DNA from: JANQOH01 sp965242575
GTDB lineage: Bacteria > Pseudomonadota > Alphaproteobacteria > UBA7887
Direction of reading: 5' to 3'
Assembly (NCBI GenBank): GCA_965242575.1
Contig: OZ251461.1
Span: 1,488,001 to 1,552,000 of the forward strand
DNA: 64,000 nt
Program-made: the position numbers and the translations under genes
Notes under the pieces: model-generated
Database searches by the model: none
The model's input: the letters and a program-made list of their open reading frames with translations, nothing else
Told to the model about the DNA's origin: nothing
In this document: piece by piece, positions 1 through 8,203 of the stretch
How the letters are laid out: every line of letters begins with the position of its first letter
Numbering within the stretch: position 1 is the first letter of the stretch

Positions 1-1
1 T

Positions 2-1261
2 ACGGTCACCGCGGGCGGGGGTTTCGCCGACGGGATCGAGAACATCGACATCGGCGGGCCGGCGCTGCTGCGCTCGGCGGCGAAGAACCACGAATTCGTC
101 ACCGTGCTCTCGGACCCCGCCGACTACGCCGAGGCGGCGGCGGTGCTGGAGGAATCGGGCGGCATGGTCGACGGCGCGCTGCGCCGCCGGCTGGCGCAGG
201 CCGCGTTCGCGCGGACGGCCGCCTACGACGCGGCGATCGCGGCGTGGCTGGCGGCGCGGACGGGCCTCGCGGCGCCGCCGCGAATCGCCATCGCCGGCGC
301 GGCGGGCCGGGCGCTGCGCTACGGCGAGAACCCGCACCAGCGCGCCGCGTTCTACCTGGCCGGCGGCGGCGGAGAATCCCGCCCGCGCCCCGGCGCCGCG
401 ACCGCCGAACAGGTCCAGGGCAAGGCGCTGAGCTACAACAACCTCGCCGACGCCGACGCGGCGTTCGAACTGGTGTGCGAATTCGGCGCGCCGGCCGCGG
501 CCGTCGTCAAGCACGCCAATCCGTGCGGGGCGGCGTGCGCGGCGGGGCCGGAGGCGGCGTTCCGCGCCGCGCGCGCCTGCGACCCGCTGAGCGCGTTCGG
601 CGGCGTCGCGGCGTTCAACCGCGCCGTCGACGGCGCGGCGGCCGAGGCGGTGTGCGAGGGGTTCGTCGAGGTCGTCATCGCCCCGGACGCCGATGCGGCG
701 GCGCGCGCCGCGTTCGCCCGCAAGGCGAACCTGCGGCTGCTGCTCGCCGGCGGCCTCGCCGACCCGGCGGCGCGCGAGACACGGGCGCGGACGATCTCCG
801 GCGGCCTGCTGGTCCAGGAGCGCGACGCGGCGCGAATCGGCCCGGACGATCTGCGCGTCGTCACCCGGCGCCGGCCGACGGCGGCGGAGACCGCCGACCT
901 GGTCTTCGCCTTCCGCGTCTGCAAGCACACGCGGTCGAACGCCATCGTCTTCGCCCGAAGCGGCCGGACCGCGGGGATCGGCGCCGGCCAGCCGAGCCGC
1001 GTCGACGCGGCGCATGCCGCCATCGCCAAGGCCCGCGGCGCGGCGGCGGCGGCGGGCGAGAGCGAATCGCGGCTCGCCGGGAGCGTCGCCGCCTCCGACG
1101 CGTTCATTCCCTTCGCCGACGGGCTGGCGGCGGTCGCCGACGCCGGGGCGACGGCGGTGGTCCAGCCCGGCGGGTCGGTGCGCGATGCGGAGGTCGTCGC
1201 GCTCGCCGATGCGCGCGGCCTCGCCATGGTCTTCACCGGAGTCCGTCACTTCCGCCATTGA
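2..1261 (+). CDS. purH: Bifunctional AICAR formyltransferase/IMP cyclohydrolase, 3' part
   Basis: This cytoplasmic enzyme performs the last two steps of de novo IMP synthesis: formyl transfer to AICAR, then ring closure. The gene enters from the left edge, so the start codon and most of the N-terminal cyclohydrolase domain are outside the window. The first visible residues include the family motif IENIDIGGPALLRSAAKNH. The transformylase part follows, with LRYGENPHQ, KALSYNNLADADAA and the VVKHANPCG segment that contains the catalytic Lys-His pair. A late segment around SDAFIPFADGL and the C-terminal VRHFRH are also typical of PurH. About 420 codons are present against a usual full length of about 520. 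The downstream genes lie on the other strand. Confidence 0.96.
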   Translation, partial: TVTAGGGFADGIENIDIGGPALLRSAAKNHEFVTVLSDPADYAEAAAVLEESGGMVDGALRRRLAQAAFARTAAYDAAIAAWLAARTGLAAPPRIAIAGAAGRALRYGENPHQRAAFYLAGGGGESRPRPGAATAEQVQGKALSYNNLADADAAFELVCEFGAPAAAVVKHANPCGAACAAGPEAAFRAARACDPLSAFGGVAAFNRAVDGAAAEAVCEGFVEVVIAPDADAAARAAFARKANLRLLLAGGLADPAARETRARTISGGLLVQERDAARIGPDDLRVVTRRRPTAAETADLVFAFRVCKHTRSNAIVFARSGRTAGIGAGQPSRVDAAHAAIAKARGAAAAAGESESRLAGSVAASDAFIPFADGLAAVADAGATAVVQPGGSVRDAEVVALADARGLAMVFTGVRHFRH

Positions 1262-1276
1262 GGCGGGCGGCGGCGG

Positions 1277-1522
1277 TCAGCGCAGGCGGACGAGCAGGCG
1301 CCAGACGCCGGGGGATTCGTCCTCCGGCGCCAGCGCCAGCACTTCGTGGCCCATCTCCCGGACCGAACGCGGGACGTTGTCGAGCGGCTCGCCTGCGTTC
1401 AGCCGGACCTCGAGGCGTTCGCCGGCGGCCATGGATTCAAGAGCGAGTTTGGTGCGCACGAAGGTCATCGGGCACACGAGGCGGGTGATGTCGAGGGCGC
1501 GGTCGGGCGGCGGCGCACCCAC
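1277..1522 (-). CDS. tusA: TusA-family sulfurtransferase-like protein
   Basis: A small 81-residue protein of the TusA/SirA fold. TusA proteins carry persulfide sulfur on a conserved cysteine for tRNA thiolation and molybdenum cofactor chemistry. The diagnostic Cys-Pro pair is present early (ITRLVCPMTF), followed by the alternating strand/helix pattern that ends in a WRLLVRLR strand. The start is read as GTG at 1522, two bases after the hspQ stop codon, because no ATG lies between hspQ and the Cys-Pro motif. It therefore looks translationally linked to hspQ on the minus strand. Whether it works as TusA proper or as one of the functionally divergent paralogues cannot be decided from sequence. 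Confidence 0.82.
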   Translation of the reverse strand: MGAPPPDRALDITRLVCPMTFVRTKLALESMAAGERLEVRLNAGEPLDNVPRSVREMGHEVLALAPEDESPGVWRLLVRLR

Positions 1523-1524
1523 CG

Positions 1525-1854
1525 TCAGTTCGCCTGGTCGGCCCGGAGCACGTAGCGCCCGTCGCGCAGGCCCTCGAACATCCGCCCAGTGTCGGGGTGG
1601 GCGACGGGGCCGGACACGGCGTCGGACACCAGGTTCTGCTCGGAGACGTAGGCGATGTAGGTGGTGTCCTCGTTCTCGGCGAGCAGGTGGTAGAAAGGCT
1701 GGTCGCGACGCGGCCGCATTTCCGCGGGGATCGACCGGTACCATTCCTCGGTGTTGGCGAACTCCGGGTCCACGTCGAACACCACGCCGCGGAACGGATG
1801 GACGCGGTGGCGGACGATGGACCCGAGCTGGAACTTGGCCTGTCGAACCTTCAT
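1525..1854 (-). CDS. hspQ: Heat shock protein HspQ
   Basis: A 109-residue cytoplasmic protein of the HspQ/YccV family. In enterobacteria HspQ binds hemimethylated oriC DNA and acts as a specificity factor for Lon protease. The family signature is clear: KFQLGSIVRHRVHPFRGVVF near the N-terminus, then DPEFANTEEWY, DQPFYHLLAENEDT and YIAYVSEQNL. The length is the usual one for alphaproteobacterial members. It is the first gene of a two-gene minus-strand unit with the TusA-like gene, two bases apart. A promoter would have to lie in the 150 bp before 2006, shared with the divergent FAH gene. Confidence 0.93.
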   Translation of the reverse strand: MKVRQAKFQLGSIVRHRVHPFRGVVFDVDPEFANTEEWYRSIPAEMRPRRDQPFYHLLAENEDTTYIAYVSEQNLVSDAVSGPVAHPDTGRMFEGLRDGRYVLRADQAN

Positions 1855-2005
1855 GGCGCACCCGCCCCCCGCGCGAACCGGCGAAACGTCGAGTCGTCAA
1901 GGTAGGCGCTCGGGGCGGCCGGGCCAAGCCCTTCGCGCCGGGCGCGTTGCCGGGGCGGCGGGATTCCCGCACAATCTCCCCAATCCGCTGCAACGGGGGG
2001 GCGTC

Positions 2006-3208
2006 ATGGAATTCGTTCTCGACACGCAGATCGTGCTGCCCGACGACGGCGCGCGCGGGACCCTCGTCGGCCGCTGCCAAGTCCCCGCCGTCGGCGGCCC
2101 GGCGGTGGTCGTCATCGCCGAGACCGGGGTTTACGACGTCTCCGCCGCGTGGCCGACCTCGGCGGCGCTGATGAACGCGGAGAACCCGGCGCGGGCGGCG
2201 AGGACCGTGGGCTCCGCCGTCCGCATCGGCGGGATCGACGAGATCCTCGCCAACACCGTCCCCGACGGGCGCGACCCGGACAAGCCATGGCTCCTCGCGC
2301 CCATCGACCTGCAAGCGATCAAGGCGGCGGGCGTGACCTTCCTCGACAGCCTGATGGAGCGGGTGATCGAGGAGCACGCCAAGGGCGACCCGGAGGCGGC
2401 GGAGACGGTCCGCAACTCCATCGCCCGGGAGATCGGCGCGAGCCTGAACGGCATCAAGCCGGGCTCCGACGCGGCGATGAAACTCAAGGACTCGCTGGTC
2501 AAGCGCGGGCTGTGGTCGCCGTATCTGGAGGTGGGGATCGGCCCCGACGCGGAGATCTTCACCAAGGCGCAGCCCATGAGCGCCGTCGGCCTGGGCGCCG
2601 AGATCGGCGTTCCGCGCCACTCGACCTGGAACAACCCGGAGCCGGAGGCCGTCCTCGTCGTCAACGCGCGCGGCGAGATCGTGGGCGCGACGCTCGGCAA
2701 CGACGTGAACCTGCGCGACATGGAGGGCCGCAGCGCGCTGCTGCTCAACCGCGCCAAGGACAACAACGCCTCCTGCGCCATCGGCCCGTTCATCCGCCTG
2801 TTCGACGACACGTTCACCCTGCACGACCTGGAGGGGGTCGATATCGGCCTGGCGGTGGAGGGCGAGGACCAGTTCTCGCTGCACGGCCAGTCGTCGATGG
2901 GGCTGATGAGCCGCACCCCGCGCGAATTGGTGGCGCAGACCATCGGCGAGGACCACCATTACCCCGACGGCTTCGTGCTGATGACCGGCACCATGTTCGC
3001 GCCGACCAAGGACCGGGGCGAGCCGGGCCGGGGCTTCACCCACCTGGTCGGCGACATCGTGCTGATCTCCACCCCGCCGCTCGGCGCGTTGGTCAACCGC
3101 GTGCGCCATTGCGACGAGACCGAGCCGTGGACCTTCGGCGTCTCGCATCTGATGGCCAACCTGGCCGGGCGCGGCCTGCTCGGCGCGGGCGCGGGCGCGG
3201 CGGCGTAG
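2006..3208 (+). CDS. Fumarylacetoacetate hydrolase-family protein, sugar-acid dehydratase type
   Basis: A 400-residue member of the FAH superfamily. It matches the long subgroup that contains 2-keto-3-deoxy-D-xylonate dehydratase (XylX-like) rather than the short FAHD1-like enzymes. The N-terminal half has the LLAPIDLQAIKAAGVTF and ERVIEEHAKGD segments of that subgroup. The FAH core begins near residue 190 with VGIGPDAEIFTK and EIGVPRHSTWNNPEPE (metal-binding acidic residues), followed by GNDVNLRDMEGRSALLL and KDNNASCAIGPF. The subgroup makes an alpha-ketoacid semialdehyde by dehydrating a 2-keto-3-deoxy sugar acid. No other pentose-oxidation genes are next to it, so the substrate is inferred only from family resemblance. 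Confidence 0.85.
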   Translation: MEFVLDTQIVLPDDGARGTLVGRCQVPAVGGPAVVVIAETGVYDVSAAWPTSAALMNAENPARAARTVGSAVRIGGIDEILANTVPDGRDPDKPWLLAPIDLQAIKAAGVTFLDSLMERVIEEHAKGDPEAAETVRNSIAREIGASLNGIKPGSDAAMKLKDSLVKRGLWSPYLEVGIGPDAEIFTKAQPMSAVGLGAEIGVPRHSTWNNPEPEAVLVVNARGEIVGATLGNDVNLRDMEGRSALLLNRAKDNNASCAIGPFIRLFDDTFTLHDLEGVDIGLAVEGEDQFSLHGQSSMGLMSRTPRELVAQTIGEDHHYPDGFVLMTGTMFAPTKDRGEPGRGFTHLVGDIVLISTPPLGALVNRVRHCDETEPWTFGVSHLMANLAGRGLLGAGAGAAA

Positions 3209-3299
3209 GGCGCATTGCGGCGGGCGTGTTGCGGCGGGGGGCGCGGATTGCTATAGGCGCGCCCGCGCAACGCGTTTCCGGTCGGCGGGAGGGGTCGGC

Positions 3300-3743
<444 letters not shown>

Positions 3744-3757
3744 CGCGGCGGCGGCGG

Positions 3758-4491
3758 TCAGGCGCCGGCCGGTTTCAACCCGCCGTCCTCGAAGCGGTAG
3801 AAGTCCGGGTTGCGGACCGCCACGTCCTCGAGCATCTCGTCGAGCGCCCGTCCCATGCCGATCCGTTCGCCGGGCGCGCCCGCCGGGAACAGGTCGACGC
3901 CGGCCCCGGACGACGACGCTCGAGCAGCGCGACGTAAAGCCGCTCGTATTGCTCGTCCCGTCCGCCCGGGTCGTTTCTCCCGGCGAACGGGCGGAGGCGG
4001 TCATGCGCGTTGAGGAAGGTCGAGCGGCGGCGCGCCGTTCCGTCCTCCGCCGCGCCGCGATCGAGAAAGAACAACCCGCCCAGCACGGCGTAGGGGAACC
4101 GGCGATGCGGCGTCACCGCCTCGAACAACATGTCTCCGCGCCTGTTGGCGAGGTTCTTTTGAAAGTTCCCCGTGCGCCCGTCACGGAAATTGATCGTCTC
4201 GATCGAAAGGCCGAGTAGCAACCCCGATTCCTCGGTCGCCCAGGTGACGTCGACCTTCTTGGCGCCGGCGCCGCCCGCCATGCGGCGCTCCGCGCCGGAG
4301 CCGCCGCCGGACGGCGCGGCGGGCAGGGCGCCCGCCAACCCGCGCTCCCGAAGGTCGCGGGCGATGGAGGCGGCGACGGCGCTGGATATCTTCTCGCCAT
4401 AGGCCTTCTTCACGGATCGGCGCGCATCGTCGGCGGGTTTGTCGCCGACGGCCGCGAGCGCTTCTGCGAGCCGGTTATCGATTCCCGCCAC
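3758..4491 (-). pseudogene. Probable type II restriction endonuclease, frameshifted near its 3' end
   Basis: This gene directly follows a DNA adenine methyltransferase and overlaps its 3' end by 17 bases, the usual arrangement of a type II restriction pair. The product starts MAGIDNRLAEAL and has a plausible nuclease core around KVDVTWATEESGLLLGLSIE, then GDMLFEAVTPH and ERLYVALLE. I do not see a clean PD-(D/E)XK triad, so the nuclease call rests mainly on context. As written, the frame turns into Arg/Ser/Thr-rich nonsense after codon 185 or so. Near 3905-3930 the reading moves to another frame that gives a sensible ending, VDLFPAGAPGERIGMGRAL and then PDFYRFEDGGLKPAGA, with a stop at 3758-3760. 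A single-base indel (real or sequencing) explains this. Confidence 0.55.
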
Positions 4492-6109
4492 TTTTCCCCC
4501 TGGCGCGGCGGCGGCGGAGCAGGCTTTCGCGCGCGCGCCGCAACTCCTTCAGGGCGCTTTCGGGAACGCTCGCGAGCACGATTTCGTCCACGGCCTCCGC
4601 GACGGACCGCCATTCGCCGGCGGCGAGCCGCCGTTCGGCCTCCGCCTCGAGGCGCTCGAGCCGTTCGCGGGCCGCCTCGAGGCCGCGCGGCGCGGGGACG
4701 GGCAACCGGTCCGCCTCGCGCGGCTCCATCTTGAGCAGGCCGCCGCCATGGGCGCGCCCGACGAGCTCGGCGCCGAGAAGGGTGACGCTGTTCAGACATG
4801 CGAGCGGCAGGACGCCGCGGCCGAGCCGCTGGCGCTCCGGCGGCAGCCGGACGCCATAGACGGAGTTGAGTATCCGCGCCCCCGCGGCGTTGTGGACGAT
4901 GCGCGGGCGGTCGTTATTCATATAGGCGACCAGCAAATCCGGGACGCGGACCGGCGGGACGCGCCACCAGGGCTCCCTGACGCGGCACTTGTAGGCGCCG
5001 GAAACGCCGGCGCGTTCGCCCTCGGCGATGTAACGCCCGGCGGCGGCGGAAGGTTCGCCCCCGGGCGACAGCAACAGGCAGCGCGCGCCGCCGCCGGAGA
5101 GCCGCCGCCACATGGCGCCGGTGAAGCGCAGGCCGCGCAAATGGCGCGCGCCCGGCGGCGAGATGCGGACAGTATCGCCGTCCCGCAAGCCGCGCGCGGC
5201 GGCCTCCGCCGCCGTCAACGCGAAGAACCCGTTGCCGCCCGTCACCGCGCCGAGATAGGCGCCGCCCCATGCGCCGAACGGTTCGAACCGTTCACGGGAA
5301 AGCGCGCTCCAGGCGGCGAAGGCGTCCCGCGCGACCAGCGCCGGGGTCCATTTCTCGCCGTCGCCGGGGGAATGCGCCGTCCACGCCGCCGCGTCGACCG
5401 CGCCGAGCGACCGCGCGCTCCGCGTCCGGTGGACCTCGACAGAGGACGCGCCGCCGCGGCCCTCGGCGAGCAACAGGACGACCTCCTCCAGCACGCCCGG
5501 AAACACCCGCTCCTCGAACATGACGAGGCGGACGCGGGCGAAGCGGCGAAGCAGGAAGCGGCGCACCTCGCGCGCGTAGCTCACGCTCAGCAGCTCCGCC
5601 GGAAGGACGAGCGCCAGCCGCCCTTCCGGCGCGACGTGCGCCGCCGCCTTGACGACGAACGCCGCCCACGAACTGGCCAGGCCGGAAAGGCGGACGCCTT
5701 GCGCGAGCGCCGCCTCCAGGCCGCGCGCCCGCGCCGGGCCGGAGAAAGCCTGGTACCGGACGTAGGGCGGGTTGCCGACCACCGCGTCGTAGCGCGCCGG
5801 GGCCTCGTGCGCGAAGAAGTCGCCTACGGCGATGCGGGCGTCGAACCCCGCCGCGCGCAGCCGGGCTTCGGCGCTCCTCGCCGACGCCGCGAAAATCTCC
5901 ACTCCGTGGAGCCGCTCGCTCCAGCGGCGGGGCCGCGCGCCGAGGCGCCTCGACCGCTCCGCCGCGGCGAGAAGAAAGGCCGCTTCGCCGCACGAGGGTT
6001 CGAGGACCGTATCGCCGGGCGAGCGCACGGCCCACTCGACCAGGTAATTCGCGATCTCCGGCGGCGTGAAGAAAGCTCCCCGCGCCTTGCGGAGCGCGTC
6101 CGAATTCAC
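4475..6109 (-). CDS. TaqI-like N6-adenine DNA methyltransferase
   Basis: A 544-residue site-specific adenine methyltransferase of the M.TaqI/Eco57I class. The N-terminus reads RGAFFTPPEIANYL, typical of these enzymes. The SAM-binding motif I, DTVLEPSCGEAAFL, lies at about residues 33-46, and the catalytic motif IV, NPPYVRYQ, starts at residue 113. The C-terminal half (from about 280) has the TaqI-like target-recognition pattern, for example NGFFALTAAEA and NSVYGVRLP. I chose the GTG at 6109 because a strong Shine-Dalgarno GGAGGAG sits just upstream and the TPP motif follows closely. The gene overlaps the putative nuclease gene downstream. The pair is nested between trmB and dksA and is probably acquired. 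Confidence 0.9.
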   Translation of the reverse strand: MNSDALRKARGAFFTPPEIANYLVEWAVRSPGDTVLEPSCGEAAFLLAAAERSRRLGARPRRWSERLHGVEIFAASARSAEARLRAAGFDARIAVGDFFAHEAPARYDAVVGNPPYVRYQAFSGPARARGLEAALAQGVRLSGLASSWAAFVVKAAAHVAPEGRLALVLPAELLSVSYAREVRRFLLRRFARVRLVMFEERVFPGVLEEVVLLLAEGRGGASSVEVHRTRSARSLGAVDAAAWTAHSPGDGEKWTPALVARDAFAAWSALSRERFEPFGAWGGAYLGAVTGGNGFFALTAAEAAARGLRDGDTVRISPPGARHLRGLRFTGAMWRRLSGGGARCLLLSPGGEPSAAAGRYIAEGERAGVSGAYKCRVREPWWRVPPVRVPDLLVAYMNNDRPRIVHNAAGARILNSVYGVRLPPERQRLGRGVLPLACLNSVTLLGAELVGRAHGGGLLKMEPREADRLPVPAPRGLEAARERLERLEAEAERRLAAGEWRSVAEAVDEIVLASVPESALKELRRARESLLRRRRARGKSGGNR

Positions 6110-6236
6110 TCTGCTCCTCCCGGCGCGGCGCGCAGCCCTGGACGGCGCCCAGTCCGCTAGGGCGCGGGGCGGCCGCAAACCCGGTATTTCCGTTCCGTTT
6201 TTCCAACGCCGGCGAATTCGCTGCGCGCGACGGCGG

Positions 6237-6920
6237 TCAGGAGCCGCCCCGCCGCGCGAACTGCGCGTGGACGCAGGCGCGGCCGGCCATGCGGGCCTTG
6301 GCTTCGTAGCGGGTCTCCGGCCAATCGGGCGGGCGGCGGCGCCAGTCGGCCGGCTCGCGCGCGAGCCAGGCGAAGGCGCGGTGCGGGACCAGGCGCGCGA
6401 AGACCCAGCGGAGATAGCCGGGGTGGTCGGTCGCGAAATGCAGCTCCGCCCCCGGCGCCATGACGCGCGCGAGTTCGTCGACGAACGCCGCCGACAGCAG
6501 GCGGCGCTTATGGTGGCGGGTCTTGGGCCACGGATCGGGAAACAGCGCGAAGACGCGGGCGAGGCAGGACTCGGGGAGCGCCGCCGCCAGCCGCCGCGCG
6601 TCGTCGGGGAACACCCGGACGTTGCGGAGGCTCTCCGCCTCCACCCGCGCGAGCAGGGCGGCGACGCCGTCGACGAACGCCTCGCAGCCGACATGCCCCG
6701 CGCCGGGATGGCGCGCCGCGCGCCACGCCAGATGCTCGCCGGCGCCGAAGCCGACCTCCAGCCACAGCGGCGCGCCGGGCGGGAAGCCGAACGCCGCGCG
6801 AGGGTCGGCGATGCGCCCGGACTCCGGAAGGCGGACCTCGATCTCCGGGAGAAGCGCCTCGAGCAGCGCGCGGCGGCGCGGGCGCAGGCGGCGGGCGCGG
6901 CGGCGCCCATGGAGGACCAC
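6237..6920 (-). CDS. trmB: tRNA (guanine-N7-)-methyltransferase
   Basis: A 227-residue SAM-dependent enzyme that makes m7G46 in the variable loop of tRNA. TrmB hallmarks are all visible: LEVGFGAGEHL as the SAM motif, the CEAFVDGVAALL acidic strand, FPDPWPKTRHHKRRL as the family signature, and a C-terminal ETRYEAKARMAGR segment. It starts 15 bases after the metK stop codon, so it is very likely co-transcribed with metK, a pairing common in alphaproteobacteria. The N-terminus RRRARRLRPRRR is basic, as expected for a tRNA-binding enzyme. Confidence 0.95.
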   Translation of the reverse strand: MVLHGRRRARRLRPRRRALLEALLPEIEVRLPESGRIADPRAAFGFPPGAPLWLEVGFGAGEHLAWRAARHPGAGHVGCEAFVDGVAALLARVEAESLRNVRVFPDDARRLAAALPESCLARVFALFPDPWPKTRHHKRRLLSAAFVDELARVMAPGAELHFATDHPGYLRWVFARLVPHRAFAWLAREPADWRRRPPDWPETRYEAKARMAGRACVHAQFARRGGS

Positions 6921-6935
6921 GGCGCGGCGGCGCGG

Positions 6936-8102
6936 TCAGGCGCAGGCGCGGCGCAGGTCGTCGGCCAGATCGGTGCGCTCCCACGAGAAGCCGCCATCGG
7001 CGTCGGGGGCGCGCCCGAAATGGCCGTAGGCGGCGGTGCGCGCGTAGATCGGCCGGACGAGGCCCAAGCGGTCGCGGATGCCGCGCGGCGACAGGTCCAT
7101 GGCGTCGCGGAGGACGGCCTCGAGGCGCTCCTCCGCCACCTCGGCGCCGGCGGCGTCGACGCGGAGCGACAGCGGCTTCGACACGCCGATGGCGTAGGCG
7201 AGCTGGATCGTGCAGCGCTCCGCCAGGCCGGCGGCGACGACGTTCTTCGCCAGGTAGCGCGCGGCGTAGGCGGCGGAGCGGTCGACCTTGCTCGGGTCCT
7301 TGCCGGAGAACGCGCCGCCGCCGTGCGGCGCGGCGCCGCCATAGGTGTCGACGACGATCTTGCGCCCGGTCAGGCCGGCGTCGCCGACCGGGCCGCCGAT
7401 GACGAAGCGCCCGGTCGGGTTGACGTAGAAGTCTTCCTCGGGGCACATCCAACCCTCCGGCAGGACTCCGGCGACGTGGGGGCGGACGATCTCGCGCACC
7501 GAGTCCTGGTCGAGGGCGGCGTCGTGCTGCGTCGACACCACGACGGAGGCCGCGCCGACCGGCCGGCCGGCGGCGTAGCGCAGGACGATCTGGCTCTTGG
7601 CGTCGGGGCCGAGGCCGGGCGCCGCGCCCGACCGCCGCGCCAGCGCCAGCGACCGCAGGATCTCGTGGCTGTAGTGGATCGCCGCCGGCATGAGCGCCCC
7701 GGTCTCGCGGCAGGCGTGGCCGAACATGATCCCCTGGTCGCCGGCGCCGAGGTCCTTGTTCCCGGCGTCGTCCACCCCCCGGGCGATGTCGCCCGACTGG
7801 GCGTGCAGATGGACGTCGACGCGCGCGGTCCGCCAGTGGAAGCCCTCCTGCTCGTAGCCGATGTCGCGGACGGCGGCGCGGGCGATATCGGCGATGTCGT
7901 CCCCGGTCATCGCCGGGCCGCGGGTCTCGCCGGCGACCACCACCAGGTCGGTGGTCGCCATGGCCTCACAGGCGACGCGGACGTCGGGGTCGCCGGCGGC
8001 GAGGAAGGCGTCGACCACCGAGTCGGATATGCGGTCGCACACCTTGTCGGGGTGGCCCTCCGACACGGATTCGCTTGCGAAAAGGTAATCGGAACGCGGC
8101 AT
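6936..8102 (-). CDS. metK: S-adenosylmethionine synthetase
   Basis: A 388-residue cytoplasmic enzyme that makes SAM from methionine and ATP. The canonical motifs are present: SESVSEGHPDKVCDRISD at the N-terminus, GAGDQGIMFGHA in the centre, and the phosphate-binding loop GGGAFSGKDPSKVDRSAAY. The protein ends with the DLADDLR-type tail. The ATG at 8102 was chosen because MPRSDYLFASESV is the normal start and a GGGGAGA ribosome site precedes it. I looked for a SAM riboswitch in the 101-bp leader and saw none. It supplies the methyl donor for TrmB, the next gene, and for the DNA methylases in the window. Confidence 0.97.
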   Translation of the reverse strand: MPRSDYLFASESVSEGHPDKVCDRISDSVVDAFLAAGDPDVRVACEAMATTDLVVVAGETRGPAMTGDDIADIARAAVRDIGYEQEGFHWRTARVDVHLHAQSGDIARGVDDAGNKDLGAGDQGIMFGHACRETGALMPAAIHYSHEILRSLALARRSGAAPGLGPDAKSQIVLRYAAGRPVGAASVVVSTQHDAALDQDSVREIVRPHVAGVLPEGWMCPEEDFYVNPTGRFVIGGPVGDAGLTGRKIVVDTYGGAAPHGGGAFSGKDPSKVDRSAAYAARYLAKNVVAAGLAERCTIQLAYAIGVSKPLSLRVDAAGAEVAEERLEAVLRDAMDLSPRGIRDRLGLVRPIYARTAAYGHFGRAPDADGGFSWERTDLADDLRRACA

Positions 8103-8203
8103 CGCCGTCTCCCCGTCTGTCGCGCGGCGCGGCGTCCGCGCCCCCGTGGCGCCCGCCGGGGCGCGGTCCGCGCGGCGGTTCGAAGGGTCCGCCGCGCCTT
8201 TCC

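Noticed and set aside
1277..3148. Very long minus-strand open frame across the FAH gene
   Set aside because: Only its last 82 codons (TusA-like) resemble a protein family; the rest is Arg/Gly/Asp-rich text antisense to the clearly conserved FAH gene, a normal by-product of very high G+C.
8103..8203. SAM-responsive riboswitch before metK
   Set aside because: I looked for SAM-II, SAM-V and SAM/SAH-like conserved cores in the 101-bp leader and found none; the segment is simply GC-rich.
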